Source: Luzula sylvatica
Taxonomy: Eukaryota > Streptophyta > Magnoliopsida > Poales > Juncaceae
Length of the DNA: 64,000 bases
NCBI GenBank assembly: GCA_946800325.1
Contig: OX326956.1
Span: 44,477,552 to 44,541,551 of the forward strand
Reading direction: 5' to 3'
Both the position numbers and the translations under genes were made by a program. Below, in pieces: positions 33,970-46,061 of the stretch. Under the pieces are notes generated by a model, which was given only the letters and a program-made list of their open reading frames with translations, had not been told where the DNA came from and did no database searches. How positions within the stretch are numbered: the first letter of the stretch is position 1; each line of letters begins with the position of its first letter.

Positions 33970-35577
33970 TGATGAGCGGGTTTTTGGCGTGTAAAATTAT
34001 CGTTGTATTCGAAAACCCGATTCAATCAACAAGTTGGAAAATATAGTTGTATAGTGGAAAATATGAAAGTTCGTTCCACGAGGAGTATATGCGTCAATTA
34101 ATGAATCAAAACTAGACAAGAAATAGCAAAGAAAATTCACAGAAGATAGTCCGTTACAACGGAAGTGGGTTCCGTTACAACGGACTTGAGTGAAAATTCT
34201 GTCACTAGAAATGAGATGAACGTCCGTTACAACGGAGGAAACTCCGTTATAACGCACTATATTTGTCCGTTATAACGAACAGTGGTTGCGTTGCAACGGA
34301 TTGGTTAATCCGTTACAACGGACCGCAATGTCCGTTACAACGCACTTGTATTGATGCTATTGAGTAGAAATTCTGACTAGTCCGTTACAACGGAACTTTA
34401 ATTGCGTTACAACGGAAGTATAACCAACTGAATATTAAAGGACCAACCGTCTAGTCCGTTGTAACGCAATGTGAGTCCGTTATAACGGAAGTAGTTCTGG
34501 ATTTATGATTTGAGATTTGATTTGGGAGCAGTTTGATGGTTTGTTTTGGATTCAAATTTAGAAGTAATTAAACTAAGTAACAAGCACTAAGATCACACAA
34601 ACAAGCAAAGAAGATTTAGAGCAAAGAAAAAGAACTAAAGGTTCGTTAAACCGAGAATTCTTTACACAACAAAATCCAATCAAACAACAATTAATCAAGT
34701 AATTGAAAAGGAGTACACCTAGTTGAGAAAGCCTCGAAGTGAAGCTCCTTGTCTCCTTGCCTCGCACCGAAAGATCCTTGCTCCTTGTCTCGAGAATGAT
34801 GGATTGTCCCGAAAGGATGAAGCTCCCTTGTCTCGGATCGCAATCACTTCGAAGAAACGCGGATCGAGTCACGGCACTTCTTCTCAAATCCACCGTAGGG
34901 AATAGCTCCTTGTCACGGCCCGATCTTCGAAGGATGAGAAGGATTCGTCGAAGGGATGAGCTCCCTTGTCTCGACTAGTCCTTGAGAGATTTTTCTTGAT
35001 TGATCTTGAAGTATCTTGAAGGTTCTTGATTGTGCTTCACGGTTCTTGGAAGTTCTTGACGGTTCTTGGAAGATCTTGAGAGGGAGAGAGAAGAGAGAGA
35101 GAGAAAGTGCTCCGAAGAGCGGGGAGAAGGGGGGCTCAACTCGTGGCCCTTTTTGTCTTATTTATAGCACTCACGGAGTCTTCTTATTGGTCACGAGTTG
35201 GTGGAGAGGATTGGGGGTAATGAAGTAATTTCCACCAAAGGTAGGTGGGAAGGATAAGGGCTAAGGATTGAGTGGTTTTCGTGTGGACTTTTGTGTAAGT
35301 CTTTATCATGATGATTGTTTGCCTCCCGTCTCATTCATGTACCGAATATATCGGTACAATATATCGTTTTCATTCCTCTTGACGTGTTGGAGACAACTAC
35401 ACTTTCCAAATTCCCAGAATTTCCTTCTAAAACCTGTAATTAATCAATAAAACACACTTAGTGAAGAAATATTCTTGTTATCTCAAATATGAACAATTAT
35501 ATATATAAAGTTGTGATTCAAAAGGGCTAAAATCCCCAAATTAGATATCAAAAAGGTGCTTTATTTTCCTCGTATCA
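33970..35577 (+). mobile_element. Solo LTR I1 with CCGTTACAACGG palindrome array
   Basis: The unit is 1,608 bp, TGATGAGCGGG to CTCGTATCA, with a perfect duplication ATATG (33965-33969, 35578-35582) in the 3' tail of A. Bases 34149-34495 carry about a dozen palindromes such as GTCCGTTACAACGGAA and TCCGTTATAACGGA. A copy without the array is at 54975-56326. The 3' half contains shared TTCGTTCCACGAGG-like and GATATCAAAAAGGTGC blocks. I have not identified its retroelement family; solo LTR status rests on TG...CA ends and the 5-bp duplication. Confidence 0.82.
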
Positions 35578-35628
35578 ATATGTTGGACATATGGCCAAGT
35601 TGATTAAGTCTTAATCCAAGAGGGAGTT

Positions 35629-36147
35629 TGAAAGAAAATATGGCTTAATTCAGAATTAACTTGGAAGAATTTATATAAATAGGCAAATCTGCAGTCAGAA
35701 TTGGGCCCAATCTGCAGTCAGAATTGGGCCCATTCAAACTTATTTCCTATATATAAATTCTGATTTCATTTTAAACCTAATTCTGATTTCGAGTTTTAGG
35801 GTTTTGAGCCGCCGTTTCTCTCTCCTTCTTCCACAGAATTTTAGAGAGATTGAGAGGGAGATTTGAGCAAAGATCTTGAGAAAATCTATCGTGACGGCGA
35901 CTAGAACGACGTTGGCGATTCCGATCGGACGAAATCGAGGTGGACACGAGTAGAGGGATTGCACAAGCACTCCTTGGAAAATGTTCACGGATTTGGAGAA
36001 GAAGGTGTCGCGTACTAACTTGTACGAGGTAATTTCTCCAACTCTTCCTTTTTCGTTGGCTTTTCGAGCGTGATCCCGGTAGAATTAGGTTACGCATGCG
36101 AAACTAATTCCGCTGCACACTTTGATAAACGTGTGCGTAACCCTACA
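35629..36147 (+). repeat. 3' LTR of element A
   Basis: This 519-bp LTR matches 18285-18799 with about 14 differences by eye. It is followed by the right copy of the duplication TTTCT at 36148-36152. Confidence 0.92.
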
Positions 36148-36152
36148 TTTCT

Positions 36153-37797
36153 TTTGTTGGATCTTAAACTGAGCGAGAGACTGAAGGAAATACAATTATA
36201 TATCAACTAGTAGATTGTACACATGAGAACAGATAAACTTGCGCGTTCGTCAAAACGATTGGATGCATAATGAGATTATGCAAAATCTGACAGAAAACAC
36301 ATAGTCCGTCATGAAGGATTGGTGATCCGTCATGATGGATGAGAAGTGTTTTCCTGACAGAATACACAGATTATACACAGTCCGTCATGACGGACTGGTT
36401 GGTCCGTCGTGACGAACTGGTCGGTCCGTCATGACCAAGGTTGTCAGAATCGGGATTCTACCGTGAATCGTTTAGGGGTAGAATCGAATCAGATCGTATA
36501 ATCATATTTTGAATCATAATCCTAAGATTCTATGACAAATGAATATTAACTAGAAAACTAATATAAATAACAATATCTTCTAAATAAAAGGATATAACTT
36601 AATTGATAGAGTATATTTTGTTCATTTTAATCAGTGTAATCACAAATAATACATTATAAATAGGCAATAAAAAATAAATTGTATGTAGATGTGCAAACGT
36701 TAATCACAACCAACAAAAATATTAGGGACTAATTAAAATAGTATTATATTATATTAAATTAATATATATAGATTAATAAAACTGAGATATAATAAAACAG
36801 ATAATATATACAAAAATAAGTTAAATAAATATAAAATAGTAATGTGTTATACTTTATTAGATATGGGGTCATAATTGTCTTGAAAATTCAATATTTTGTG
36901 AGTCGTGACATTGGAATTGTAAAATCGTAAATATATTAGATTCAACCAGATTCTACGTCCTGAATAAAGATTCTACCAGGATTCTACAAAATTAAGATTC
37001 TACGCCCATCTTAAATCGTTTTGTCGAGTTAGAGTTGTATAATCGTAAGATTCTAAGACTTGAATCGGGATTTTGACAACTATGGTCGTGATGGACCGAA
37101 AGGTTTTCTGTGTACCAATCTGTGAGTATAAAGTCGTGACAGACTGGTTATCCGTCATGACTGAAATGTGTCATGACGGACAGTATGGTCCGTCATGACG
37201 GAGCATGAAGATAACGGCTATATCAGAAATCGTGACACGTGCATCATGACGGACTATGGTGCGTCATGACGGACGGTGATCCAAAATCTGGATTGCCAAT
37301 TTTTCTTAAGATACTCATTAATTCTCAATTAATGGTGGCTTGATTATAAGATCAAGGTCAGCCATTCATTCTCTCTCTAGTTCATTCTTTGACAGAAACA
37401 TACTTGTGAGACAACTTAGAGAAAGGAAAAAAAGATTAGATCTTGAGCAAGTTTACGGCGATTTTACGGCGATTTTAGGGGAATCGTGCGTAACCGAGAG
37501 ACGAAGCAAGGTTGAAGGACAAACAGGAAAACAATCTGGTTGTATTCGACAAATCGGAGCTTCGAATAAGGTGTCCAATTTCATAGTTACAAGCAAAGCA
37601 AAGCAAAGCAACTACGCAGTCAACCCTTCTCCGCGATCAAATTCACGTGGTATGGTTCTTTATATATAAGAGTTATATATTCATAGTTGCATATTAGGAT
37701 TCGTACCCTCGGCTAGGTGACGTGGTCCTCGAGATCAAGTCGGACCGGGCCACTCAATCGGTTGCCCGGAGCTCGGTAGTGGCGCAGGTACCCAACA
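36153..37797 (+). mobile_element. 3' end of element G: polypurine tract and 3' LTR
   Basis: The tail of G resumes after A and reaches a polypurine tract (CTGAGCGAGAGAC, to 36181), then an LTR from 36182 (TGAAGGAAATACAA) to 37797 (GGTACCCAACA). It is a B-family LTR. It contains TCCGTCATGACGGA palindromes at 36303-36435 and 37140-37275, split by a hAT-like MITE. AAAAC follows at 37798. Confidence 0.78.
36436..37084. mobile_element. hAT-like MITE in the G LTR
   Basis: The terminal inverted repeats are CAAGGTTGTCAGAATCGGGA and, in reverse complement, CATAGTTGTCAAAATCCCGA. An 8-bp imperfect duplication (GTCATGAC 36428-36435, GTCGTGAT 37085-37092) flanks it. It landed in one of the CGTCATGACG palindromes. 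The AT-rich interior repeats GATTCTA motifs. Confidence 0.78.
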
Positions 37798-37982
37798 AAA
37801 ACTACATATCAACCATCTACCGAACCCCGTAAACAAATATCCTGTATTATTTGTTTCGGTATTGTATTTCTTTCTCTAATTTATTTACGCTTCCACACCA
37901 AATTATAATTGTATTCCATTGCTGCGAAAATTGGACCTTAGGACTTCCTATTCACCCTCCTCTAGGTCTAAATTAAACAACA
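37798..37982 (+). repeat. Right part of LTR F
   Basis: The sequence ends CACCCTCCTCTAGGTC, then AAACAACA, the usual end of copia LTRs, followed by the duplication ATACG (37983-37987) that matches 15034-15038. Together with 15039-15333 it makes an LTR of about 475 bp, so F looks like a solo LTR later split by G. Confidence 0.65.
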
Positions 37983-38281
37983 ATACGTTGGTAGTATCTC
38001 TCTGTAATTCAGCTCCTGGAGGAAAGTGCACCATGGATCTTATCACGGATAGCTTGATAAGTGAAGAAGCCAGGAGGAAAGAGAGAGGTACTTACGAGCA
38101 ATCTGAAGCAAATGTTGTTAGACGAGGAAGGAGCGAAAATAGGCCCAAAGACTCAAATCGTGATGATAAGTCAAAACGACGATCCAAATCTCGTCCGAAG
38201 TTAACCTGCTATTATTGTGGCAAGCCAGGCCACAAGGAAATGGAATGCCGTGTCTACAAGAGAGACCAAAAGTCCGGGTAA
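37983..38281 (+). pseudogene. Element E gag, C-terminal part with zinc knuckle
   Basis: The frame continues the gag cut at 15038: LVVSLCNSAPGGKCTMDLIT, SLISEEARRKERGTYEQSEA, a basic stretch, then the CCHC knuckle CYYCGKPGHKEMEC. A stop follows at 38279-38281. In Tnt1-like elements gag and pol are one frame, so this stop is a lesion. Confidence 0.85.
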
Positions 38282-38353
38282 GGCCAAGGTGAGTCGAAGA
38301 AAGAAGAGGCGAAGGACACAACCGCAACGGCTACTTCAAACAAGGAGGTTTTC

Positions 38354-38732
38354 ATGATTTGTGGTGAAGAGTACTTGCACATTGTGCAGGGTGAATGTTC
38401 ATGGGTTGTTGGTTCGGGTGCCTCTTTTCATGTCATGCCACACAAAGAAGTATTATCATCGTATCGAAATGGTGATTTCGGTAAAGTCAAAATGAGAAAT
38501 CAAGGAATAAGCAATATTATTGGAATTGGTGATGTTGACATGATGATTGACTCCGGATGCATCCTTAGCTTGAAGGATGTTTGACATGTTCCAGAAATGA
38601 GGATGAACTTAATATCAGTCGAGAAGCTAGATGACACCGGAATGATAAGTCAATTTGGTGGTGGAAGGTGGAAGCTGACCCATGGTAACTTGATCATGGT
38701 TCAAGGAAGAAAAGAAGGATCCATGTATGTCA
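38354..38732 (+). pseudogene. Element E protease region
   Basis: The protease site reads WVVGSGASFHV where the family has DSGAS, so the catalytic Asp is Gly. It continues to LSLKDV and a stop at 38582-38584, then MNLISVEKLDDTGM to GSMYVM, where the solo LTR is inserted at 38733. Confidence 0.82.
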
Positions 38733-39801
38733 TGAAGGAAATACAGTTTCGGATCAACCGTAAAAGTGTGCACAAGGATAAACGAACGTACGCGTCCGTA
38801 GGCATAAGAAACAGTTTGGTAAAACTGACATAACTCTCAGTGAGAAACTCCAATTTGAATAGTTAAAATTGGGTTAGATAGATAATGATATTATCTAGAA
38901 CTTTCATATAGAAATATTTTTCATTTGAGCGAAGTATCAGTGTCGTTTTAATGGAATACCGAAAGGGGGGGTGCGACTGTTTGACATACAGTTAGTAAAA
39001 CGTCCGTAACTTCCGCATCCGAACTCCAATTGGGCCAGATCCAATTGGGTTGGAAAGATAATAAAATTATCTACAACTTTCATGATGTTAAAAGTCGGTT
39101 GGGACGATTTAATATTTTCGTTTCAACAGAATACTGAAATGGTGTCTGCATTTTTCTGTGTGAAAGGGTGTATATTGGATATACATGTCTTTTGGCCCAT
39201 CATAATCCTATATGATATAAATAGGATTTTTCTCTCTCTCTCTCTAGACCAGATCATTCAGATCATTCTATGATATTATTCAGAATAATCCAGAAATATA
39301 AAGAGACATCTTTCAAGAGAGTGAAAGAGTGTGAAGAGAGAAAGACAGAGAAAAAGGAGTTTTTCTCGGTGTAGAGAATCGATCTAATCAAGCAAGTTCG
39401 CCGGTGCTTCGTCTAGGTAGTTACATCCGCGACCGACGAACTCCGACTCACGGTGGATACAAGTAGAGGAGCGACACTTGTGGCTCTCCGATTGTGATCA
39501 AACCGATGTAGCAAAACTGTTGGTTGTGGAAGAGTGTGGACGTGGGACGCACGAAAGACAACCGGAGGCGTGTCAAGACGGTGGGAGACGTGTGGTATGG
39601 GATGCACGGACTAGTCATCAACGTGACACCGGGGAAGGAAAGGATGCGAGCGATCAACCCGTCGCGCGTGATCAATTTCACGCTGGTAATCGTCTATCCT
39701 TCTATTGCATCGTACCCTCGAAGTCATGGCGTGATCTTGGATTTTGGGAACCGGACCGGGCCTTCATATCCGCTGCGCGGGCCCGGGATGAATTCCCAAC
39801 A
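38733..39801 (+). mobile_element. Solo LTR of the B family inserted in E
   Basis: This 1,069-bp LTR, TGAAGGAAATACAG to AATTCCCAACA, has a perfect duplication TGTCA (38728-38732, 39802-39806). It is close to the LTRs of B. It interrupts E between protease and integrase, and the E frame resumes at 39807. It carries a TATA-like GATATAAATAGG near 39216. Confidence 0.92.
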
Positions 39802-39806
39802 TGTCA

Positions 39807-41505
39807 TGCAAGGGAAGTTAAACAAAGGCGAAGCAAATGTTGCAGTCGACAAGGAGTGTCTAGAGCTATGGCATAAACGACTTGGGCACATGAGCGAGAA
39901 GGGATTGCAGATCCTCGCGCGAAGGCAAATCTTCCCAAATGCAATTGACAAAAATCTTCAGTCATGTACTCACTGTCTTGCTGGAAAGCAACATACAGAC
40001 TCGTTTGCTAAAACGGATCACTCCCAAAGAAAAAATCATGTGCTAGATTTGGTGCACACTGATGTATGCTCGATGATCAAGAAATTCCTTGGCGGCGCTA
40101 TTTATTTCATGAGATATATTGATGATTATTAAAGAAAGATATGGGTGTATCTGCTGAAAATCAAAGACCGTGTTTTGGAGGTTTTTAAAGAGTTTCATGC
40201 TCGTGTTGAGAGAGAAATTGGTCATCAACTGAAATGTGTTCAATCCGATAATGGTGGTGAATATAGAGGTCCGTTCGAGTCATATTGCAAGACTCACGGT
40301 ATCAGGCTTAGGAAGACACCTCAACTGAATGGAGTAGTTGAGAGAATGAATAAAACAATTGAAGAAAGGATATGTTGTATGCTATCGCTTGCAAATCTGC
40401 TAAAACACTTTTGGGAAGAAGCATTAATGACTGCAGTTGACATCATCAATATATCTATATCGGTTTCTTTGGATGGAGATATCCTAGAGGGAATATGGTC
40501 AAAGAAGAATATGAACTACAACTATGTGAAAGTATTTGATTGTAGAGCGTTTGTTCATATCCCCAAAGATGAAAGAGAAAAGTTGGATTCGAAGACCACG
40601 GAGTGCATTTATCTCGGGTCACAAAAAGATGAGTTTGGTTACCGATTATGGGATTCTGTCAAGAAAATAATTGTCAGAAGCCGAGATGTTATATTCTTTG
40701 AAGATCAGACACTTGACGACATAAACAAACCCGAGAAGATAATATCTAGAGTTGTTCTTGACTCTAGTGATGCTTCATTTCCAATGCCATCTAACGAGAG
40801 TGCGTGGATGAAAATGATGAAGGAAGAAATGATGATGCAGAAGAGATTATCGATCGAGGGAGAGTTGAGTGAGTGGAGAAGATGAGTCAACAGGGACTCA
40901 AGAAATCCAAGTGAAGTTGGGTTGAGGCGATCAACCCGGGCAAGGAGACCTTCTGTTAGATATAATCCAGATAAGTATGTGGTTCTAGCAGAAGAAGAAA
41001 AACCTCAGAGTTATGAAGAAGCCATGACTGATGAACACCAAGAAGAATGGGAGAAAGCCATGAGTGAAGAAATGAAATCATTGAATGATAATCATGCCTA
41101 CGAACTAGTAAAACTTCCTGGAGGCAAGAAAGCTTTGAAAAATAAATGGGTATACAAATGAAGGCTGGAGAAAATAAAACTCAGCCAAGATACAAATCTC
41201 GGTTCGTCGTGGAAGAATTTAGTCAGAAGAAAAGAGTTGATTTCGAAGAAATATTCTCTCCTGTTGTGAAGTTTTCATCAATCCGAGTTGTGCTTGGGCT
41301 TGCTGCAAGTCTGGATTTAGAAATTGAACAACTTGATGTTAAAACAGCCTTTCTTCATGGTGAACTGGAGGAGGAGTTCTATATGGACCAGCATGAAGGA
41401 TTCGAAGTTCCACGCAAGGAAAACATGGTTTGTAGATTAAAGAAGAGCTTTTACGGATTGAAGCAAGCACCGCGACAATGGTATAAAAGTCTGATTCGTT
41501 CATGA
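39807..41505 (+). pseudogene. Element E integrase and reverse transcriptase, truncated
   Basis: After the solo LTR: LWHKRLGHMSEKGLQILARR (GAG-pre-integrase), CTHCLAGKQH, LVHTDVC (integrase Asp), a stop at about 40130, QSDNGGEY (second Asp), NGVVERMN (catalytic Glu), then the end of integrase, a stop at about 40885, and reverse transcriptase from RRSTRARRPSVRYNPDKYVV to QLDVKTAFLHGELEEEFYM and YGLKQAPRQWYK. At about 41500 the homology breaks off before the YVDD motif. RNase H and the 3' LTR are missing. Confidence 0.88.
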
Positions 41506-42239
41506 ATGAGCTTGCCGGGTCTACAATCTTTACTTTGTTGAGAAGTGATTGAGCCGAACTTATAAATCTTTTATTTTATTCTTTACACTTGTTCGTTTTG
41601 TGAGGTTACTATTAGCTTCTTTTATGGGGTTATGTATTCAGCCCTTGTAAAATTCATTCTTTTCCTTGATGTTTCCGCCAAATTATTTTGTCAATTGGGA
41701 TATACCTTGTGTTCCCATAAAGTAAAGATTTGATGGGTCGGACTGATCGAGTCCAATTGATCGACCCGCCCGATTTACAAATCCAAATCCAAACTCAAAA
41801 CCCAAATTTCAAGTCCACATAAAAATTCTGACCCAAACTCTATTCTCTTTGCTTTCATTTCACAGCCGCCAATCTCCCTTCTCTCTTCTCTCGCACACAT
41901 CCCACACCCAAACGCTTCGAAATTTCTCTCTTTTCTCTAGGATTGAAGAAAGCCTATGATTCAGTTGTTTGTTTTTATTGATATTTTGAGTTTCGGTGTT
42001 TTTTCCGATTTCGTTACATATTTTCTGATTATTTCGTGTGTTTTTGTAATTTTTGAAGAAGATCGGACAAAAGTTGTGGTTTTTGTGTATTTGTTTGCTA
42101 ATTTGAACGATTTATTGTTCATTTTGTGGATTTGGATTGATTTCGTACGAATAATTTTAATCAAATTGAAATGATGTCACATTTTATTTGATTCCTTCTA
42201 TTTTAGTGTCAGATTTTTAGTTGTATATATTAATACTAA
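41506..42239 (+). other. Noncoding stretch with a 5'-UTR-like CT-rich segment
   Basis: Bases 41740-41945 look like the promoter-proximal leader of a plant gene (CCAAATCC units, then a CTCTC-rich stretch, CACACCCAAACGC, and an ATG near 41956). No recognisable protein follows; the 72-codon frame after it is T-rich and unlike known proteins. It may be a captured gene fragment. I see nothing else here. Confidence 0.35.
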
Positions 42240-42262
42240 CTAGGAAAGTACCCGTGGCGGTT
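42240..42262 (-). mobile_element. Possible Helitron 3' terminus, minus strand
   Basis: Read on the minus strand: a short GC-rich inverted repeat (CCGCCACGGG), then TACTTTC, CTAG and T. This resembles a Helitron end but the hairpin is weak. The body would lie to the right. Confidence 0.35.
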
Positions 42263-42819
42263 TTGTTTCATTTGTTTTACCATACACATAATATATGGTT
42301 ATGTTTTTTCGGAATCAAGCATAAGAATTTGTGAAAATAAAAATCATATTGACTAAAAAAATTTGATGATGACAAAATTATTATATTTTTTTGAATCTGA
42401 CACAATGCGAAATATTTATTTATTACTTTAATGCAACACATACAAAAAATAATAAATGTCGCTATAAGATAATAAAATAACATGCGTGGACATAAATAAA
42501 AAGCAAAACCATATGATATTTTAAATTTTCACATAAAAAATGAGAATAATAACATTGTAAAACTTCAAAAATATTATTTGTATTTGATAAATTTTAAGTT
42601 TTATGTTTATTATTGAAAAATATTATATAAGTTAAAAAAATTATTTGTGTATAGCAAATAAATGTCTTTCATTTTATTATTTTTTTAAAAGATTAACATG
42701 CAATTGTTTTAAGTAAAAATACAAATCTAACATACTTAATATTCACAATTGATGTAATTTTTTTCAATTATAGTTTTAAAAATAATAATAATTAGGCTTA
42801 CATGTCATTAATGTAATTA

Positions 42820-42879
<60 letters not shown>

Positions 42880-45800
42880 ACATAATTATTTTCATAATTT
42901 TAATTTAGAGAAAAATATTGAATATATGATAATATGGATCTCAAAATAAAGATAAAATTAAAGTGAATATATTTGTTAATTTTTTCGAATTATATTATGA
43001 AAAATGCTAACAATATTTGGTATATGTTTTATGATATTATATATTAATTTATTCATGTTAGATATTTGAACTCATCACATTCTACTTGTATTCACAATTG
43101 ATCATGTAACATATTGTAAAAAAATCCAAAATCAAATACAACTTGTCCAACATGAACCTAACGAATAATATTTTGACACATCATCAGCGTAAGGTGATGT
43201 GGACTTTTAAAATTGCTTAAAACTATGTGTAAAATAAGCGACACACAAATGTCTATAAATAAAACATAATCACATAAAATCAAAGGTTAATCTATGGTTC
43301 ATATGTTGACACATATCATAATCTAACGGTTGAAATAATTGTGATTATGTGACATAAGTAGATTGAATAAAGATTAGTCCAAAATAAGAGAATTGGTAAA
43401 TTGTGTATATTAATTAAATTTAGATTCATATATTAATATTAATTGTGTGTATTAGTTTTGAGGATGCTATTATATATTTTTGTTTTTTTGTGTATTTGTT
43501 CATACTCTTTTAATTTTCGTTGTTTACAGATTTAGTAAGTTTGCAAATATTGTATATTTTTATTTCGTTTAGTTAATACTTGTTGTCCAAACAGTTTTGC
43601 ATGTTTATGAGGATTTTGAGGTTTAGGAAATAAAATTAATTCAAAACTATTCATTCATTTTGTTCATATTAATTGTTTTGAGGTAGATTCGTTCAAAATT
43701 GTTAATTGATTTCGTGTTTAATCCACTTGATTGATTATGTATTTGGTTTTGTATTTAATTTTGTATATTAATTGATTATGTTGTAATAGATTATGTTTTT
43801 TTTATTTAGTTTTGTATGTTAATTGATTATGTAATTATGATGTCAATTTGACTAATTAAGGTATTTGAATTAGTTATGTTGTTAATTAGAGAAATTGTTA
43901 GGAATTAAAATTAAATATGAAAATCTGGATTTGAATTTATTTGAATTAATACAAATTGAATTAATAGATTTTGAATTTTTTTTTTTAAATGAATTAATAT
44001 ACACAATTAATATTTGAATTGATTTTGAATTTATTATTAAATTGAATTACTGAAAATAGTAATCAAATTTAATAATCAAAATTAATTAATGAAGTTAATG
44101 GTTTAATTGAACGAACCACATAAATATGTTCATTGATAGGGTATTTGTAGAATGACGCTAATTAAAACTATGCCTAATTATTTCATTCATAGTTGAACTA
44201 AATATTCATATATTAATTTCATCAATTACCAATTAAATAAACTTTGTAAAAGAAATATAATTAATATATTTAAAAAGTAAGCAATTAATTATTTTGAGTA
44301 ATTGTCACAAGTTAAGAAACTGTGATTAACATATTAATGGACACAATTAATATGATTAATTTGGATAAATCATGTATTGTTTTTCCAATTGACACAATTG
44401 ATTCACATTCAAATTAATAATTAACTATCATAATAATAATAATGTATATGTTATTTGTTAATTATTTATCATAATTTAATCAAATACTGAATGCATTGTC
44501 AATTTAACATGACGTAGCGTGTAATTTACATGTCCATAATTTCATTGGTTTATCCAATTCACTTTAGAGGAGTCTAGAATGACATCTACCGCCTCATCGA
44601 GGCTCCAAAAATATGTTGAGGGTTAACTTTATTTTCCCGTCTTTTATAGTTTAATCAAGTAGTTCATGAAAGTCATTCAGGTACGTAAACATTATTTATT
44701 TATTATTTTACGCTATTGTTCGGAAGGGGGCTTTCAGCTTTGAATTTCTCCGAATTCTCTCAAAATAAAGTTTGGATATACTCAAGTTATACTTTTCCTA
44801 AAAAAATATCCAATGTGAAAAAGATACAATCTCGTCACAAATTTTAAATTGAAATATTACTTTAACACATAATAAAAAGACCAAATTTCACGTGTACCCT
44901 TTAAAACGTGAAATGTCATGATACCAAAATTATCACAATTTCATGAATGCGTTTCTTGTTAGATTTATTTGAACTATCCGTTAAAATTATCGTTAATTTT
45001 TGTTTTTCCGATTTTACTCTTATGTAAATAAAGAAGACAATTTATGTCGGAAAAATCGAAAAACAAATTAACGATAATCTTAAAAGATAGTTAACCGAAA
45101 TCTTACAAAAATGACATTCATGAAATTTTAGAAGTTTTTTAGGAATATTCATGATATTTCACATTTCGCAAGAATATATGTGAAATTGTGGAGTTTGGTA
45201 GAAGTACATATCCAATTTAGCCTAATAAAATTATTAATAAACCATTAAAATTAGGAATTTGATATGGTCCTCCATTCTCACTTAAACATTTTGATACATC
45301 AATCAAGAATATTTAAATTTATTACTAGACTTATTTATTGAATCAATTCAATTAATCAATAATTTAGATGCTAATTCTATTTAAAAAATTTCGATTGACA
45401 CATCAATTTTGTTTAAAATAGAGTGAGGACATAGAGTATTTTCCTTTATATAGAGTATTTTCTTTTACAATTAGCAACACGTAAAGAAATCAAAGAAAAG
45501 CAACAAAGCAAGGGTTACGGTTTGGTGACGCCATTATCCTACCCGAACCCTTACTCCTAAGTTTTAACTTTTAGTTTTTGCAATTTTAATCTCGACTTGC
45601 TACGGAGATTTTTACGGCTACATATCTTCCATCATGAAAATTATTTTCAATCATAAATATGGAAGATTTACATACATTGCAGGTCAAATTGAATTTTCTC
45701 TGTCATTTGGAACACAAACGAAGAAATATTTTTTTCTCGAATATTATTTAGGAAAACATTTTTTTATATAATCCTAATACCAGCAAATAGATGAATCCAG

Positions 45801-46061
45801 GACCATTGCAAAATGAGATGTAGTTTCTAAATTAAAGGCATACAAGTGCATATTATTTCGTCAAATTAAAGGCAAAAGACTTGTGCGGTTATTATTGAAA
45901 CATTTTGAAATATTATTAGTGTCTTTATCATTATTATAATTATAATTACTCTGTTATTTTGGTTCAACGAATTTTCGGCTTAAGATTGAGAGCATCCAAA
46001 TAAGCCCAGTACAAAAGAAATATAGAATACAACTAAGAACATGGCAGATAAGAGAACTGAC
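42263..46061. other. AT-rich, gene-free part of intron 1
   Basis: About 3.8 kb of AT-rich sequence with a long (AT)n tract at 42820-42878. I see no coding region, RNA gene or clear transposon terminus. It is probably the remnant of the original HSP70-kinase intron plus old decayed insertions. Confidence 0.6.

Larger units (their letters stand above)
18285..36147 (+). mobile_element. Element A: copia retrotransposon with nested insertions
   Basis: The two LTRs (18285-18799 and 35629-36147, roughly 97% alike by eye) share TGAAAGAAAATATGGC...CCCTACA and are flanked by the duplication TTTCT (18280-18284, 36148-36152). The order is 5' LTR, PBS, leader with a LINE insertion, gag-pol 20918-24357, element B, the RNase H end 32252-32749, and a long 3' tail containing solo LTR I1. 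The order gag, protease, integrase, reverse transcriptase, RNase H is that of Ty1/copia. The element is dead: stops in gag, a stop and frameshift before RNase H, and the 7.9-kb insertion. Confidence 0.95.
9437..46061 (-). other. Intron 1 of the HSP70-kinase gene, 36.6 kb
   Basis: The donor GTCAGT at 46061-46056 and the acceptor CAG at 9439-9437 restore the HSP70 reading frame (NTVF-D) exactly. The intron position is the one conserved in plant cytosolic HSP70 genes, which argues that the two exons belong together and that the size comes from insertions. The host-derived part appears to be the AT-rich ends, about 9437-10047 and 42800-46061; the middle is transposons. Confidence 0.75.

Noticed and set aside
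34149..34500. Regular palindromes with unique spacers, resembling a CRISPR array
   Set aside because: Repeats are only about 16 bp, imperfect and unevenly spaced, lie within a plant solo LTR, and there are no cas genes; this is a eukaryotic genome.
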